NCBI GenBank assembly: GCA_902729315.2
Contig: LR746269.1
Location: forward strand, 1,250,501-1,314,500
From: Spirodela intermedia
Lineage: Eukaryota > Streptophyta > Magnoliopsida > Alismatales > Araceae
Direction: 5' to 3'
DNA length: 64,000 bases
Under the pieces are notes generated by a model, which saw only the letters and a program-made list of their open reading frames with translations, searched no databases and was not told the DNA's origin. The first letter of the stretch is position 1, and the number at the start of each line of letters is the position of its first letter. Shown here one piece after another: positions 11,805 through 27,303 of the stretch. Both the position numbers and the translations under genes were made by a program.

Positions 11805-14800
11805 AGAGAATGTATGTAATATAGTTCCAATTTGAAGGTAAAATGATAGAATATTTTGCTTTATAATATTTTTGTAAATATATCTATAAATTGGTAAGCA
11901 TATGCACATATAATGTGCATATCAATTCACTCTCTAATTTTTCTTTTATAAAATACATGTTAATCTCAATGTATTTAGTTCTATCATGTTGAATTGAATT
12001 ATGTGAAATATTAATGGCTAATTTTTTGTCACATTGATGAAACTATATTAGTTCATCTCTTTTTATTTTAAAATTTTCTAATATGATGTTCACATATAAT
12101 AATTCACATATACATAGTGCCATAGAAATCAATTTAGCCTCTACATTTGACCATACAACTACATTATGAATTTTCTCTAGATAATAAGATTTCTTTTGAG
12201 AAAAGTACAATATCAAGAGGTCAATGTTTGATCTAACACTACATAATCTATATCTATGTAAACTTTTGAATAGAATTCAATTTCCAAGTGTTCTTTTAAT
12301 ATACTATAAGATACAATGAGTTGACGACAAGTGAATTTACTTTGAACTATGCATAAATTGATTGATCATGATGACTACAAATAATATATCAAGGTGTGTA
12401 TGTGAAAGGTAAATTAACTTATCAAATAGTCATTAATACATCTATTTATCAATTAGAACACATTTTCAATTGCATTTTCAATTATCATATTTTCATGTAG
12501 CAAATAAAATATATATTTATGTTAAGAAATAAAAATGTTATTTTTTTGAGTGTGTTACTTCAATTCTTGGTAAATAATTCAATATTCCTAATGTCTTTTT
12601 CAAAACTCCTTGAATAGGTTCTAACTAAGATACCTCTTTATAAAATCATTATTTCTAATAATAATCATATCATCAACATACACTATGAGTGTTGTAATTC
12701 TCCATAAAAGAGAGTGTTTGATAAACAAGGTATGATCACCTTGACTTTGATTGTATCTTATTCTAATCATAGCTGCCATAAATTTAACAAATAAGGCACG
12801 TGTATATTATTTTAATTTGTAAATAATATTTTTCAATTTACACATTATGTCAGCCCCCGAACTTTTTTCATGACCTAGTGATGCTCCCACATAAATTTCT
12901 TCTTCAAGTTCTCAATATAATAAATTATTTTGACATCAGAATATTAGAGATCTTAGTCAAGGTTAATTGTAAATGTTATCTTAAATAATATCTTGATTGT
13001 ATTCATTTTCACCACTTAAGTAAATGTTCTAAGATAATCTATATTATAAATCCTTGTATATATTTTAGCCACCAGTTGAGTCATGTACCATTCAATAGAG
13101 CCATCAGCTTGATATTTAATAGTTTAGACCTATTTACAACATATATTCTTTTCTAAAAAAATTGAAATTATATTCTTTTCTAACACCTCAATTTCCTTAT
13201 TTATAGCTTATTTTAACTTTTCATTGGTTAAGGCTCTTCAAAAATTGCATTTGAAATGGTAAAAGTATTTGAATGAGACATGTTTTACGAGATGGTGAAA
13301 ATCTATCATAAGATAAGAAGAGACCCAAAAGATATAAAGGTTTTTTTCTGTAGGTTCTAACTCTTTTTTCTAAGAGTTATGAGTAGATCTTTATTATCAA
13401 GGGACACTTCATTTGACTCTCTTCTAGAAGATTCTTAAATATGTTTTGAAATTTTCACTTTTTTCTTGAATATACTTAATCAAATCTTCACATTTTAAGT
13501 TTCATATCTAAAATAGGTTTAAGAACGAGTTGTGCATTAGGCTCTAGTGAAAAGTTTGTGAGAGATTCATAAATTAAAATTAAAAACTTAATTTCTTGCT
13601 CCTCAATAATATGATTGTTTTTATCTCTATGGTGTTCATGAACATGCATAAGACTACACATCAAATATTTTTTGTAAGAGGTTTGTTTTAATGAGAGAAG
13701 AGGATAGAAAAACGATAACATCTCTAGAAAACTTTTTAAATTTAAGAATGTAGATGATATATGATTTATGGCGTGAGCAACCATAAGTACTCCTTCACCC
13801 CAAAAAGTTTTGGGTATTTTATTTTAAATGACAAGTGATCTTGTCATCCCTAATAAGTGGTCATTTTTGTGTTCAATCACGCTCTATTTTGTTAGCATGT
13901 GTACACACAAGATGACTCATGTGCAATTCTCTCCTCAAAAAGGAAGGTTAATATTTGATTAAAATAGTATAGTATTATCAAAGTGATGAACCATCTAACC
14001 CAAACTTGTGCTAGGTATGGATGCATGTCCTAATATATCATTAAAATATTAAAAAAAGAAACTAAATATTTCATATTACTTTTAACAAAAGAAGTTATCT
14101 AATGTTTTGTAAGTTCACATACTTCACCACTTGAATTCAAATACATTCAAGTTGTGAAACCAAACGAGAAACAATGTTTCTAAGGTTATAGAGGAAAGGT
14201 GCCCTAATCTTTGATGTTGGAGCTAGATTTTCTATAACATTTGAGTTATTGGGATTTGTGTGAAGATTTAAATAAAACTATACTCATTTATCTTTGTTGC
14301 ACAATAGTAAAGTGGGTATGATCACTTTTCTTTTGTTTTTCTTTTTGTTATTAGGGTTTTCATATAACTTGTAGCATCTATCAATTATGTACTCAATTTT
14401 CTACAATAAGTACACCATAAGGTTAAAATCACTACTATAAGTTTTTTCTTGTCCCAAAAAAGATGTCTATTTTTTGTTAATGTTAAATATTATATTTTTC
14501 CCACCTCTACTATAAATGTCAAATTGTCTATATTTTGAGGGTCAGATATAAAATTTATATGACTTTCTTCCCCTCTAATTAAAGAAATTACCCTTATTCA
14601 AAGGGGGTAATTTTTCTCTTCTAAGAATTTGAATTATAACTTGATCATACTCATAATTCAAACCTGCAAGGTACTTGTAGGTCTTATCATGTGGTATTTC
14701 TTCTCTATACAAGACAACATCAATATGATCTCTCATATCAATAATTTTTATGTTGGTCAAACTTCTGCTTTAGTGTTTTGAGTCATGTGTATATTTTGTT

Positions 14801-15200
14801 ATAGACTTCTCTCCTTATCTCAAAGTTATCATCTTTAATTTTAATTAGTAGATTTGTGTGGCATCAATTACTCATGAATATGATTGATGTATATTTTCTC
14901 AAATATCTCTAGTTGTAGATAGATATAAGCATGTTCTTTGGATCTCAAGAACCATGATAGTTCAAAACATGTCATAATTCATGAATTCATTTTATCCCAC
15001 TTCTCAAATTTTGAGTCCTCAACTTTTGAACTGCATTGAATCAAGTGACTAGTCAACCCCCTTCCCATGAGGATAGCCCTAACTTGTTAAGACTAACGGA
15101 AGTAGTTTATGTTGTCAAGATGATATGTTCTAATGTTTGAGAGAGAGGAGACCCCATCATAGGTCTAATGTTCATGCTGCCAAGAGAAAAGGACTCATGA
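11805..15200 (-). pseudogene. Degenerate copia gag-pol
   Basis: Minus-strand motifs survive. Gag: GRGLTSHL, then FEKWDKMNS at about 14990-15070, and a LAGLNYEYDQVIIQILRRE block within 14575-14760, matching the UBN2 gag family. Integrase C-terminal region: a decayed INRMPSSVL/VHVH block at 13488-13784. Reverse transcriptase: DGSIEWYMTQLVAK and VVKMNTIKI at about 13030-13110, QGDHTLFIKHS then VYVDDMIII at 12660-12755. RNase H end: TKYIEINMYFIKEKLES at about 11930-11985. Many in-frame stops and indels. The order and motifs are diagnostic of Ty1/copia. Confidence 0.8.
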
Positions 15201-15344
15201 TTCTCAAGTATTTAGTGTAGAATCCGTTATAGATCATTAAAGAAAGTTGAACAAGTCACATGAACTTTGTTTTTCAAATAATGAAAAGGGAGAGGCAGAT
15301 GAGAAGAATGAAAAAACATAAAGATCCTTTAGAGAGAGATCACA

Positions 15345-15765
15345 CTTGGAGCTTTAGTATCATGTCAAGAGACACACAACCTCCAATATCTATTAAGTTA
15401 ATGTTAGACTTTAGGGCCATGTATCTAATACTAGTGATACTACTAACAACTCCACAATGTGATAGAATGATAGAAGAGAAAAAAGGAAGGGGTAATAACT
15501 AAAGTAGCAAACCCACCAGAGCCCTAGAACAACTTGAAAGACTTTCAAAAAGTATTCATCTCTCCCTCTTGATTTATTTTCTTCCGTTGTACCCATCCCT
15601 TCAAGACCTAGGTTCTCATAATGGCCCAAAGAAAGGCAAGTTACCACCTTGCCCTTCTTTCTCACTTGAGCTGAGCCAAGGCTTGCCCTTCTTAGGCCAT
15701 AAGTTGGCCCTTTTGAGATGGTATTATTCTCATTTTAAAGTAAATAATAAGTGGAGTACGTATCA
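15345..15765 (-). repeat. Right (5') LTR of the gypsy block with adjacent primer-binding site
   Basis: The LTR is 15363-15765, TGTCAAGAGACACACAACC to ACGTATCA on the plus strand. Just to its left lies TGGAGCTTTAGTATCA, which on the element strand reads as a decayed TGGTATCAGAGC initiator Met-tRNA site. Its homologue is 7131-7507. The sequence next to the primer site leads within about 150 bp into copia gag remains and not into recognisable gypsy gag. Confidence 0.65.
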
Positions 15766-15987
15766 GAAAGAAACACGGGGAGGCACCGAACAGTGTGTGC
15801 ATTAAATAATGCAGCAAGAATAAAAACCCACAAGTCCTCAAAGAGACATCGTCAATTCTCGAGAATGGACGTAGAGAGAGAAGGAGAGCAAGATAGCCAG
15901 ATGGTAACAATTTTAATAGATAAAAACAGCTTACTCAAACAGAGAACCAGAGTAAAAAAGATGAGAGAGAGAGAGACCGTGGTGAAT

Positions 15988-19029
<3,042 letters not shown>

Positions 19030-20109
19030 GGCGGGATCACGATCACTCCGAACCCTAGATGGGTCAAAGCAGGACAATTAAACGCGATCAACAGCGCATT
19101 CGAGAGATGCGAAATCCGCAAAGAAGACGGAAACACACAGGAAGGAGGAGCAGGATGACGACGACGACGACAACAACGACGGCGATGACGTACAGGAAGA
19201 GGAAGGCGGAGTCCCCCTTCCAGATTCCTCGATTCCCCTCCGAATTTCCCCCTCGAGCAGCAAAACAAAATCCAGCCGATGAAGGGGATTTATCGTGGGG
19301 AAATAATGCAGAAAGAGGCGTTAATGAACAGTATGTCAGATCGTGTCGTCATCTGATCCTTTGGCCAAAGGATTGGGCCGGCCTGGATATCTGGTGGGCC
19401 CTCCACCGCGGGCCTCAGCCAAAACAGTAGCCCAGTGGTCAAATCTGACCTGCGTCGGCCCATTGGTTGGTGGCCAGTCGAATCCCACACTGGACCAGCG
19501 TCCACCTGGCTAGGGACAGCTGGTCAAGTCAGCTAACCGGCTCCAGTCTGACCCGCCAGCCAGGACCATTTTTATGAATTAAATAATACCGGAAAATAAC
19601 CGGTTTCTGTGGCAATTTGGCACGTTGCGCCTGGACAGGTTTTGGGCCTGGACGGGCCGGGGCCCAATGCCTTCAACCGGCCCACGACTCCCAGCCGGTC
19701 TCAACGAATATAACAAATAATTAATTAATTAGTGATTAATGATGTGATTAAATGCATGCGAAATAATAATCCAGGTGAATTAAAAACACAAATAAATAGC
19801 CCCGCGGGGTTTTCCCGGGGTAATTTTATCTCATAAGAATAGTAATCACTCCGACAGACGCACGCCGGCCGCCGGCGGGCCAACGGCCTCCGACTGGGAG
19901 GCGGAGTGAAGAGCTCACATTGAATGCAGAAAGCGGCGGGGGAGGTGGACGAATGGAGGAAGAAGAGATCACAGATCCAGAAGATCGGTAGGGAAGGAGT
20001 AGTTGGGTGGTAGGCGGATATCTTCCTGTACACATCCAAGTCTACGAGCGATCTCCCCGGCGGTGAAGATCGTATGGTGCGCGACCTGCGGCCGGTCGTC
20101 TTCTCCGCG
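19030..20109. other. UBC 5' flank and LEA2 3' flank
   Basis: The stretch next to UBC (to about 19260) is its likely leader and contains an ACCCTAG word at 19052-19058 and a GAC/ACG trinucleotide run at about 19155-19180. At 19360-19690 there are many GGCCC/TGGGC words, which suggest a site II type promoter for UBC. The remainder up to 20109 is the 3' flank of the LEA2-like gene. No further gene is seen. Confidence 0.5.
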
Positions 20110-21065
20110 TCAGGGCAGATTGATCCTGCAATTATCAGGTAGGTCGAGTGAGGATGGTGATCTGGAATGAGCTCGGGTTCGCGCGGTATCAGAGCACATG
20201 CCCGCCGGCCCCATGGCAACAGACGGTGGGGTCGGCGAGGGGCCGCCGGAGGAGGAGGAGGAGGATGAAGAATGGAGGATGGAGGAACTGACCACTTGAA
20301 GAGATTAATGGTGCATTTGGGGGAGGCACCTCCTTCCAGCTGCTTCAAGGTGAGGCCGCCGTCGCCGCCGCAGAGGACTTTCACCGGCACCGTCCCGCTC
20401 TTCTTGCCGCCGTGCAGGATCCTCAGCCGCGTCTGGAGCTCAACCATTACGCGCAGGCTCTTGCTGCGGAACTGGGAGCTGAGCCTCTTTCCCTGAACTT
20501 CGTCCACCGCCGCCCCTTGCACTCGAGCTTCGAGCCGGATTACAGTAGAGTTCTTCTTCCCCAGGTCGAACGCCGGGAAGGTTCCCGACCCGAGGGAGGA
20601 GTCGCCGCTGTCGCCGTCGCCGGGGACGGTGACCGAGGCCTCAGTGGGGGAGAAGGTGACGCTGATCTTCCGGTTTGGGTTTGCGATCTGTATCCGGACG
20701 ACCGTTGTGGCGTCGAGGAAGGAACCGTCGGGCTTGGCCGTAACGTTGAATTTGGGATTCTGGATGGACTCGAAGTGGAAGGAGGGGAGCTTCGGCTGGA
20801 ACCAGAGGTAGGAGAGGCCCCCGGCGATGGCGATGGCGAAGAAGAGAACGACGAGGAGGATGAAGAGCCAGCAGCAAAACCAGCAAAAGCAGGGGCGGCG
20901 GGAGCGGTGCCGGCCGTGTTTGGCGTTGATGCCGCGGAAAGATGGGGGCAGCGGCTGCTTGCGAACCGGAGGCCTCGGTGGCGCCGGCGCCGGCGCCGCT
21001 GGATCCCTGTAGCCTGGGGGCTTCTGGAGCACTGGTTTCGCTCTCGGAGGTGGCCTCTCCTCCAT
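20110..21065 (-). CDS. LEA2 / NDR1-HIN1-like (NHL) membrane protein
   Basis: Two coding exons, 20293-21065 and a 16-nt last exon at 20110-20125, give 262 residues ending KCTINLFKWINLP. The short exon is chosen because the donor TG|GTCAGT and the acceptor TTGCAG|GATC restore the expected FKWIN-type ending; reading through the donor gives an unrelated Pro/Arg-rich tail. Domains: a Pro- and Arg-rich cytosolic N-terminus (1-58), a Cys/Phe-rich single membrane segment (about 60-84), then an LEA_2 (WHy-type) beta domain with NPKFNVTAKPDG, IQIANPNRKISV and a late Cys. Relatives sit in the plasma membrane or at plasmodesmata and include pathogen-responsive NHL proteins; no specific role can be given. 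A likely 5'-UTR intron ends at 21078, just above the ATG at 21063-21065, which is the first ATG in frame. Confidence 0.85.
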
Positions 21066-21695
21066 AGATCTAATCACCTGCGGGAATTTGTCATGCTCAC
21101 TGAGAAATGGACGATTTCAATAAATCACATCCAATTCCCCATAAAATACAAACGATCTTCCTACATTTCATCATTCGAATTGATCAAAATGTCTCGAGAA
21201 AAAGAAAACTAAGAGCACTATGAACAGTAGAGATTCATATGGGAAGTCGAGGAGGTGGAAAAATCGCAGCAGAACCGAGAAGAAATGCCACAGAAAGAGC
21301 TTCGAGTTCCACAAAATGCGAACCAAAATTATCTGAAAACAACACGATGCTTTGCACTAGGACGAGCAAAATCTCTTCCACTCCACCACAATCATCCGAG
21401 AAGAAACTCCAGAAGAAGAGATTTGAAGAGGACGCCTTCTACAAATCGAACCACAACTCCATCCAAATTAACAGAAAACCTCTCAATCCGACGAGCAAAG
21501 CTCTCCACTCATACGGAACCCCCCGCTAGAAACTCCATACCTCTGGCCATGAATTCAAGATGCGAGGATCTTCTAACCGGCCGACGTTCAACGGAAAACC
21601 CCCGCCTTCTCAGTGCGTATCGTTCAGACGTCCGAACCACCCCAAATGCTCTGCGACACAATCCCTCCGGCGGGCCACAGACGACAGGTCTAGAT

Positions 21696-21754
<59 letters not shown>

Positions 21755-22324
21755 CAGATGCCGCTGGATGTACGACCTCCACGTCGGAGACGGAGGGGAC
21801 GATTAAATCGGAGGCAGCAGGGGCAAGGGGAGTCACGAGCACGGCTGGTGCGAGGCTGGCGATCTCTGGATTATAGTTTGGATCCGACGTGGATGCGAAA
21901 CCCGATAGTGTTCCCTCCGTTGGTGATCCAGTGAAGCGAGTTGCCGCTGATCGTCGGCGTACCCGTTGGTTAACCTTTATTCGAGACCATGCATAAGAGC
22001 GAACCGGACCGGATCAAATCGAATCGAATCTGGGATCGGTGGGTACTAATTTACCCGTTTTGCATTTGAATTTGCGCTGGTGCCCCCATTTCCTTTCGCC
22101 GCAGAGTCGGTGCAGGGTTCGAAAGAGGGAACGCCGACAGGTAGGCTGATCGGCAAACCAGTCCATTTTTTCAAAAAAACATTGTCAACAGGGCCTACCC
22201 GTTTTATTATTAGGTCTAAGTCCATGCTTAGGTATAAGTACAAGTATATTAGACTCACGAGTGCAGTGAAGGATGATGACATGGAGGGGGCGGGTGTTGA
22301 TAGCTCTGAATCCAGCTCATATTT

Positions 22325-22373
<49 letters not shown>

Positions 22374-23213
22374 CTCGCTCCTCCTGAATCCAGCTCATAT
22401 ATCACCTTGTTTGTAAGTGATATATTTTTTTAGGTTTAAATGAAAATAATTTATATCGTATGTTATTAGGAAGGATGTAAATAAAATATAAACAGAGTAT
22501 TCTTCTTTGTCCAGATATCTAAAAAAAATGTCATTTAACATGGTCAAAGCAAAAAAAAATATAAAGCAAAAAAACCCATCAACCGTGGTTATATGTAAAT
22601 ATAAAAATAAAAAAAATGTTTTTTTCCTATCGAGCCGGTTATTATAGCCAATCCCAAACTGACTCTCTCTCCCTCTCTCTCTTACTCATGTATGCACATG
22701 GAGGCTCAAATAAGGGAATCTTGAGAGGTGCATTACATTTCCGGGCTCGAGCTGGGCTTCCCAAGGGGGGTCGACGGGGCTCAATCGGTCATTCCGTTTG
22801 ACTCCCCTGGGCTCCTAGAAAAGGGGAAAAGACAAGCACCCACAGGAACAGGGAGGGGAAAAAAAGTGGAAGCATCTTACCAGAAATGTCTCGCCGACAA
22901 AGAGGGTGAGGGCTGGCGAGGCCGCTCTATCGAATTTATCGAGACGCAACAAGCAAGTTGTTCTTCTGCAATGCTGGCGAGAGAGAGAGAGAGAGACATA
23001 AAGAGAGAAAGAGAGAGAGAGAAAGAGAAAAGAGAGACAGACGGAAAGACAGAAGAGAGAGAGAGAGAGAGAAAGATAGACAGAGAGCGAGGGAGAGAGA
23101 GCGAGAGAGAGAGACAGAGAGACAGAAAGAAAGATAGCGAGGGAGGGACAGAGAATGACAGAGAGAGCGAATGAAACAGAGAATCTATCTGGGCATCGAG
23201 CAGCGGGTGCACC
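21066..23213. other. Spacer rich in GA/CT microsatellites
   Basis: It holds the LEA2 leader and promoter region and the 3' flank of the receptor kinase. Repeats: (GA)n at about 21695-21749, (CT)n at about 22325-22370, and a 190-bp GA-rich imperfect run at about 22979-23168 directly beyond the kinase stop codon. AT-rich between 22420 and 22620. I see no gene; low-complexity Arg-Glu and Leu-Ser frames are repeat artefacts. Confidence 0.6.
22979..23168. repeat. GA-rich imperfect microsatellite in the kinase 3' flank
   Basis: About 190 bp of GAGAGA broken by CAGA, AAAGA and GCGA units, starting 46 bp beyond the receptor kinase stop (23214-23216). In the sense of the gene it is a CT-rich 3' UTR tract. 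Its many interruptions suggest an older repeat than the pure tracts elsewhere. Confidence 0.85.
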
Positions 23214-25935
23214 TTAGATCACCGGAGGGCCCTCGGCGGCGGGAGAGGAGAAACGATTACCCGCCGGGGTGACGGCGCCGCCTGAGGAGCTACGGTCGGC
23301 GGCGTCGTTCTCGCTCCGCCCGACGTCTGCGATCATCCTCACGACGTCGGCGATGGCCGGCCGCTGCTCCGGCGCCGCTGCCACGCACACCATCGCCACC
23401 CGCAGCATCTCCACCAGCCCCTCTTCCACCTCGGGGCACCTCATCAACTCCACGTCGAACACCTCCGCCGTCCACTCCTCCCTCACCACCGACTGCACCC
23501 ACCGCACCAGGTGGACCACCTCGCCGGCGGCGCCGCCGGCCACCCGAACGGGGGTCTTTCCGGTGAGGAGCTCCAGCAAGAACACACCGAAGCTGTAGAT
23601 GTCCGACGACTGGGTGGGCCTCCTGCCATCGACCAGCTCGGGTGCTCGGTAACCCACCGGCCGCCGGCCGCCAGCGCCGGCGAGAAGAGCCAACCCCACG
23701 TCGGAGAGGCAGCCGTAGAGCCGCTGGTTGAGGAAGATATTGGAGGATCTTATGTTCCCGTGGACGAGATTCCCGCCGCTGTCTGAGTGGAGGTGGGCGA
23801 TTCCTCTCGCAGCTCCAAGAGCAATCCGCAGCCTGGTTTCCCAGCCGAGGGGTGTCCTCTCCTCCCCCTGTCTGCCTGCAAAAAAAAAGCTTCACCCGGT
23901 GAGTAAAACCAACCTCGTCGCAATGCTTCAATCACCGCATTGATCGGCGTATGATGCTCGAATACATCTCTGAGATCCATAATATAGCTATAGATTTTTA
24001 TCTAAGATGCAGCAGGTCTTCTCCCTGAAAATCAAGGCAAGATGCCCATGTAATCCGCTGATCAATCACACAGTGTGTAATGCCCGGCGCAATCCATGAT
24101 CAGTACTGTTCATCCTCACATTAGAACTAAACACGGTTCGTATTGACAGAGCCAATGAATCTGGAGACGGCCCTAAAGATTTACCCATGAATGCACCAGC
24201 CACGATAATATATAAAATGATACTATGAATTCGGAAACGAAAAAAAATCCGTTAGAACTGAATTTACGGATTATCCAAGCTACTAACTTCCATTAATGAC
24301 CCGTTCAGAATTCCACCTACCATAGAATGCGGAAAAGAAAATATATAATTCTACACTGATTATAATGGTCATTAGACAGTCATCCACGAAGCTACATGCA
24401 CGAGCAGCAGGTATTAACCAAGATGTTCAAACGATCTGATCTATCCGACAGAGGGAAGCTTTTGAAGCAGAATGGCGAACCCAGGTTGGGCATCTCCCTC
24501 CCTATCTGACAGCCGCTAGTATGAAAGAAAGAGCTGCAAAAGATCTAATTCAGAAGGACGACATTTAGATTCAAATCGATTCTCTATATGAAAAAAGAAA
24601 ATTGCGACAAAAAATAAACAGAACCCGTTATACTTGTTGATTGCTGAATAAAACGAGATGGTGAGAGAGAGTCGTACCATGAAGCATGGAAGAGACACTT
24701 CCCGGGCTGAAATAGTCATATACCATTAACTTTTCGTCCTTCGAATAGTAATATGCCCTGAGCTCCACGATGTTCTCATGCTTCAACCTTCCGATCGTTG
24801 CCATCTGCTGCTCAAACTCCCTCTTGCCCACTCCCACGTCCTTGAGCCTTTTCACCACCACTGCTGTGGAATCCTCCAGAAGTGCCTTGTACGCAGTCCC
24901 AAATGTTCCCTTTCCAAGCACCTCAGCTGAAGCTCGTAAGAGATCCTCAAGATCGAAGGCAAAAGTGCACCCCTCGAAGAAGACAAGGGGGTTGACCTCG
25001 CCCTGGTTACCTGCGGGTTCCTTCCCTGTTGATCTCTCACGCTTCACGAGCTTCCCAGAGACCAGAACCTGCTGTTTCTTTCTAGACCAGACGACGAGCA
25101 GGACGGCTGCAAAGATGGCGAATCCCAGAACACAACCACCTACGATTATCCCGAGGATCACCGACTCGCTCAGCTTTCTTCCCGGCGAGGACGAGACCGG
25201 AGAGGTTGTTGGAGACGGCAATGGCGATGGCGAGGGCGAGGGCGATGGCGAGGGCCGAGTGAAGTTTGTCGGTGAGAGGTTGTTGCCTGAGAACGAAGAA
25301 ATGGGGAACAATCGGAGGGATCCCGGGATGGTTCCAACCAGACGATTGTAGGACAAGTTCAGCAGCTTTAGGTTCGGGAGCTGAAGGTCAGGGATGCTCC
25401 CAGAGAGCGAGTTGTTGGAGAGATTCAGAGCAGTGAGCTGCGTCAAGTTGGAGATGGAAGACGGGATGCTGCCATTGAAAGCGTTGAAGGAGAGGTCCAA
25501 GACTGTCAGATTCGGCCAGACCGAGAAATCCGAAGGCAAAAGGCCGGAGAAGCCATTCTGCTGCAGGTGGAGGTCGGTGAGGGAGGTAAGCAGGATGAAG
25601 TCGGCAGGTAAGGGCCCCGTGAGGCTGTTGGATCTGAGGCTCAGCGTCTGGAGAGCGCTGAGTCGGCTGATGGTATTGGGGGGGATTGCTCCGCTGAGCC
25701 CTACGCCGGGGAGGCGAACGCCGATGATGCGGGAGCCGTCGGCGCTGCAAGTGATGCCGATCCAGTTGCCGCAGACGGGGATGAATGGGTTCCAGTTGAG
25801 GAGACGGCCGTGCGGGAGGTAGCGGATGAAGTCGAGCAGAGCGAACTTGTCCAGCGCCGGATCGGCAGCAACGGGGAACGGAGCTCCCCACCCGAGCAGG
25901 AGGAGCGCCGTGAAGACGGCGATCGAGACCTCCAT
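23214..25935 (-). CDS. LRR receptor-like pseudokinase (At4g23740-type)
   Basis: Two exons, 24678-25935 and 23214-23875, give 639 residues. Domains: signal peptide (1-24), LRRNT-like cap with NWNPF...CGNWIGITC, about five LRRs (70-215) starting VRLPGVGLSGAIPPNTISRL, a Ser/Pro-repeat hinge (228-250), membrane segment (about 258-283) and a kinase-like domain from about 335. The glycine loop GKGTFG (341-346) and Lys362 are kept. The catalytic HRD is HGN (458-460) and DFG is DVG (478-480), so phosphotransfer should be lost or very weak, as in the 'probable inactive receptor kinase' family. Such proteins act in signalling as scaffolds or co-receptors. The start at 25935 is preferred over an in-frame ATG at 25980 because a 3' splice site (CCCCTAG|G) lies between them. 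The intron phase matches that of relatives, splitting the Gly after SMLH. Confidence 0.93.
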
Positions 25936-26989
25936 GCTCCGGTAGAATCCCCCTCTTAAACCTAGGGGCAGACAGAGCAAATGATCCTGTTAGTTCCAAA
26001 GACGAATCGATTGACTACAGCAGAAGCAATTTAGGAGGAACGAGATTCATGATGCGAATCCCGGGGAGTCAAATCGCAGGTCGAAAGAACATTTATGATC
26101 CTCAGAATGGACAGATAACAGCCAACCTTTTCCTTCCTGCTTCTTGCGAAGTATACCCGCAGAAAGATGAGCTGCAGCGCTGAGTCCTCTGGCTTAGAGG
26201 TGAGAGGAGAGCAGAGTCAGACTTCCGCTACTGTTGCTGCTTGGAGGAAACAAAATGACCACTCAGTAAAATTAAAAGTAGGAAGAAGGCCGACAGGCGG
26301 CGCAGGCCGCCATTGGAAACGTATCTACCGAGTTACCTGATTGGTTTTCTGCCCGCAGAAGAAGCACGCATTGAATGCAATCATTGATACCCTTGCAGAG
26401 CGACCTGGCTATGAGCTGTGGAGAGTGGGGAGGGTAACGGGAAGAAACATTAACCAAATGGAAACAGAGCAGCGGCGGCGGCGGCTGCAGTCACAAACGA
26501 TTTTCCCACTACGACGGGACGGAGAAACTGTTAGCATTATCGGTTAACGATGGAGATGAGGAGATGACCGCGTCGGAGTAGTTGGTCGGACATTATCCGG
26601 AATAAAACTCTAATTCCTCGCTCGGGTAGAGCGTCATCTCCCCAAGTAACAAGGAGGAAGAGGAAACAGAGGAGCTCCGTGAGAACCCCGACAGGCCTCA
26701 CCAACCCGACGTGCAGCCGGCCGCCGCTGTCTGATGCCCCTTCCTCGCTCCCCTCCAACTGGTAGACGCTACTACTTCTCCCTCCAAGCAGATCTACAGG
26801 CCCTGGGAGAACACTTCTGCAACATTTCGGAATGAAAAACAAAGAGCGGAGGGTAACAGGTAAATGGAGGAGGATGAAAGCTGAAATGCGGGGATCTACC
26901 CGTGAAGCGGCTATGGCAATTCTAGAAATTCCTTTCCACCACACCATTTGCTTGTTCCGCTCCCATCGCCGGCCCTCTTCCTCATCCGG

Positions 26990-27025
<36 letters not shown>

Positions 27026-27253
27026 ACTGTCTCAGAGTACGCCGGAGGGACGCCGGCGGGTGACCGTCGGATATTGTGTCGTGCTGTCGTCGTCGTCACG
27101 TTCTCTGCTGAATCGACTTCTCGCCTCGTCCTTTGCTGCCGTTTGGAAACGGTCGGTAGAGATCGCACCGATTTAAACATGTCAGAATTGCAGAACAAAT
27201 AATTATTTAAAATGGATGAATTAAATATTCCATTAATACTTTTATGAATATTT

Positions 27254-27303
<50 letters not shown>

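Larger units (their letters stand above)
11483..15230 (-). mobile_element. Ty1/copia remnant nested in the gypsy block
   Basis: On the minus strand the order is gag, integrase, reverse transcriptase, RNase H, polypurine tract, 3' LTR, which is the copia order. The 3' LTR spans 11483-11790. It is adjoined by CTCCCCCTCAACTT at 11791 on, the complement of an AAGTTGAGGGGGAG polypurine tract, a hallmark of plant copia elements. No matching 5' LTR is found between the gag remains and 15363. All reading frames are broken. Confidence 0.75.
7131..15765 (-). mobile_element. Old Ty3/gypsy retrotransposon remnant holding a Ty1/copia remnant
   Basis: Two diverged direct repeats (7131-7507 and 15363-15765) act as LTRs. 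On the minus strand the left one is preceded by an AGAGGGGAG polypurine tract, and the right one is followed by a decayed primer-binding site resembling initiator Met-tRNA (near 15345-15362). Gypsy pol remains lie at 7520-9785 and copia remains at 11483-15230. Stops and frameshifts are everywhere, so it is dead. No clear 5-bp target duplication is seen (AGAGA left, GAAAG right). It ends 222 bp beyond the stop codon of the UBC gene. Confidence 0.8.

Noticed and set aside
22728-23212. 148- and 111-codon frames across the GA-rich run at 23 kb
   Set aside because: Almost entirely microsatellite-derived Arg-Glu or Leu-Ser; lies in the kinase 3' flank.
25388-25999. 203-codon frame overlapping the receptor kinase N-terminus in another frame
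   Set aside because: Shadow of the real signal-peptide and LRR coding sequence; Pro/Arg/His-rich with no domain.
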